A DNA stretch of 7,196 bases from an uncultured Alphaproteobacteria bacterium (lineage in GTDB: Bacteria; Pseudomonadota; Alphaproteobacteria; RF32; CAG-239), in assembly GCA_944391365.1 (NCBI GenBank), contig CALXTH010000063.1, positions 1 to 7,196 of the forward strand. Direction: 5' to 3'. Positions 6,232-7,196 of this stretch are shown in pieces. The notes under the pieces were generated by a model. That model made no database searches. It was not told the origin of the DNA and saw only the letters and a program-made list of their open reading frames with translations. The number at the start of each line of letters is the position of its first letter. Position 1 is the first letter of the stretch. The position numbers and the translations under genes are program-made.

Positions 6232-6913
6232 AGACAAAGCTCATATTCTGGTTGTGGATGATGATACCAGGCTCCGCTCTTTGTTGCAAAGGTATTTGCG
6301 GGAGAGCGGTTTTCTGGTGTCAGCGGCGAAAAATGCCGCAGAGGCCCGGGAACGCCTGAAGGAATATGTGTTTAATCTGCTGATTGTTGATATTATGATG
6401 CCGGAGGAGAGCGGGCTTGAATTTTTATCCAGGCTGCGGGAAGAAAATGATGTGCCGGTTATTTTGTTGACAGCAATGGGGGAGACGGCAGACCGGATTG
6501 CCGGGTTGGAAACCGGGGCGGATGATTATCTGCCGAAGCCCTTTGAACCCAAAGAACTGGTGTTGCGAATCCGGAGTATCCTGAAACGGGCACCGGCGCG
6601 GAAAGGGAAGATTGTCGAAAAGCTTGATCTTGGTTTGTGTGTTTATGATTTGTCAAACAAGGAGCTGTTGACCAAGCAGGGGCAGGTTATTCATCTGACG
6701 CCGGTGGAGCAGTCTCTGCTTTCTGTTCTCGGGCAGCGTTTCGGGCAGGTTTTTTCCCGTGAGAAACTGGCGGAGATTTTGGGTGCCGGGCAGAGCCCCC
6801 GTTCAATAGATGTGCAGATTACCCGTTTGCGCAAAAAAATAGAGAAAGACTCGAAAAATCCCCGTTATTTGCAGACCGTGAGGGGAAAGGGGTATATGCT
6901 TCTGTCCGGCTAA
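6224..6913 (+). CDS. OmpR-family response regulator transcription factor
   Basis: This is the DNA-binding half of a two-component system: a histidine kinase phosphorylates the receiver, which then changes promoter binding by the C-terminal domain. Residues 7-122 form the receiver with the acidic pocket D12/D13, phosphoacceptor D56 (LLIVDIMMP), T83 and K105 (LPKPFEP), all intact. Residues about 130-227 form the OmpR/PhoB winged helix, with recognition helix SPRSIDVQITRLRKKIEKD and the wing YLQTVRGKGYML. At 229 residues it has normal length. It most resembles the general OmpR/PetR-type regulators of Alphaproteobacteria, but the target genes cannot be read from the sequence. The ATG lies inside pgsA with an 8-nt overlap, so translation is probably coupled. 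No histidine kinase follows within the 283 nt to the window end. A long palindrome ending in a T-run starts 7 nt after the stop and may terminate the transcript. Confidence 0.93.
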   Translation: MDKDKAHILVVDDDTRLRSLLQRYLRESGFLVSAAKNAAEARERLKEYVFNLLIVDIMMPEESGLEFLSRLREENDVPVILLTAMGETADRIAGLETGADDYLPKPFEPKELVLRIRSILKRAPARKGKIVEKLDLGLCVYDLSNKELLTKQGQVIHLTPVEQSLLSVLGQRFGQVFSREKLAEILGAGQSPRSIDVQITRLRKKIEKDSKNPRYLQTVRGKGYMLLSG

Positions 6914-6919
6914 ACCTGT

Positions 6920-7050
6920 AAAAACTGTGTATAGTACACTATCTAGAGTGATTTTTTCCGGTCAGAAAAATGCTCATGTACTAATTTTGTACACTGCGCT
7001 TTTTCTGCCGTTAAAATCGCTCTATCTAGTGCACTCTTCACAGTTTTTTT
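6920..7050. repeat. 129-nt imperfect palindrome with terminal T-run
   Basis: AAAAACTGTG (6920-6929) mirrors CACAGTTTTT (7039-7048), and the two arms keep pairing inward: AGTaCACTA with TAGTGCACT, TAGAG with CTCTA, GATTTT with AAAATC, CAGAAAAA with TTTTTCTG, and TGTAC (6977-6981) with GTACA (6989-6993) at a 7-nt loop. Roughly four fifths of the ~60 positions per arm pair, with a few 1-nt bulges. The right arm ends in seven T (7044-7050), so the transcript could act as a terminator for the response regulator gene. Its size, however, is more typical of a mobile palindromic or MITE-like element. No clear target-site duplication is seen, and no ORF fits inside. Confidence 0.75.
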
Positions 7051-7120
7051 GTAAGATTTGCATAACAAATTATTGATACAGAAATTTCGGGTCGAAAGTG
7101 TCCTCATGTACCTCTTTTAA

Positions 7121-7180
7121 CTCAGGAATCTAGGCTCGCTGTGGTCACGGTAGTTCCCTTGCTTGCCAAGATTTTCTGAG
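7121..7180. repeat. Second inverted repeat near the right edge
   Basis: CTCAGGAATCTAGGC (7121-7135) mirrors GCCAAGATTTTCTGAG (7165-7180) with 13 pairs, two mismatches and one bulge, around a 29-nt loop. Shortly before it, CTCATGTAC (7103-7111) repeats a 9-mer also found in the larger palindrome (6973-6981). The stretch 7051-7196 otherwise shows no gene, tRNA or clear promoter. It may be a second repeat element or the edge of one continuing beyond the window. Confidence 0.5.
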
Positions 7181-7196
7181 ATGTTACAGACAAAAA

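Noticed and set aside
7125..7196. Possible C-terminus of a minus-strand gene entering from the right edge
   Set aside because: Two different minus frames stay open for only about 24 codons, overlapping an inverted repeat, with no recognisable protein; open frames of this length are expected by chance.
6914..7196. tRNA, small RNA gene or CRISPR array in the right-hand gene-free stretch
   Set aside because: No TTCGAATC-type T-arm, CCA end or evenly spaced direct repeats are visible; only the inverted repeats stand out.

Overview
The window looks like chromosomal DNA of an alphaproteobacterium, probably one of the poorly cultured host-associated (gut-type) lineages. Two things suggest this. The first is the uvrC-pgsA gene order, which is common in Alphaproteobacteria, followed by an OmpR-type regulator whose C-terminus is very alphaproteobacterial (SPRSIDVQITRLRKK and RYLQTVRGKGY). 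The second is the Cys-rich, VRPV-ending surface-type protein at the left edge. The lineage is inferred from protein sequence character only; there is no rRNA in the window.

Left, accessory-looking part (1-1800): the 3' end of a gene for a Cys-rich protein with a DUF1566/C-type-lectin-like C-terminal domain, open to the window start. Its last ~45 codons look like the variable region of a diversity-generating retroelement (DGR) target. A gene-free stretch (866-1057) with two inverted repeats follows. Next come two small unknown genes joined stop-to-start (TAG then ATG): a 69-70-residue basic protein and a 105-residue protein with three membrane segments. They end at a strong bidirectional hairpin terminator. 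Facing them on the minus strand is a 57-codon gene resembling the YjfB-type 'putative motility protein' family, with its own promoter and ribosome binding site.

Middle and right, housekeeping-like part (1890-6913): four plus-strand genes read in one direction from a candidate promoter at 1890-1918. They are a 522-residue protein with a zinc-metallopeptidase HELAH motif, uvrC (nucleotide excision repair, complete with all expected catalytic and Fe-S cysteine residues), pgsA (phosphatidylglycerophosphate synthase with an unusual lysine/alanine-rich tail), and an OmpR-family response regulator whose start overlaps the end of pgsA by 8 nt. No partner histidine kinase lies in the window.

Right edge (6914-7196): no convincing gene. 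It holds a 129-nt imperfect palindrome ending in a T-run directly after the regulator, then a second ~60-nt inverted repeat. Both may be palindromic repeat elements, and the first may also serve as the operon terminator.

The most interesting leads are the DGR-like variable region at 725-862 and the long palindrome at 6920-7048. No complete new system can be demonstrated within this window.
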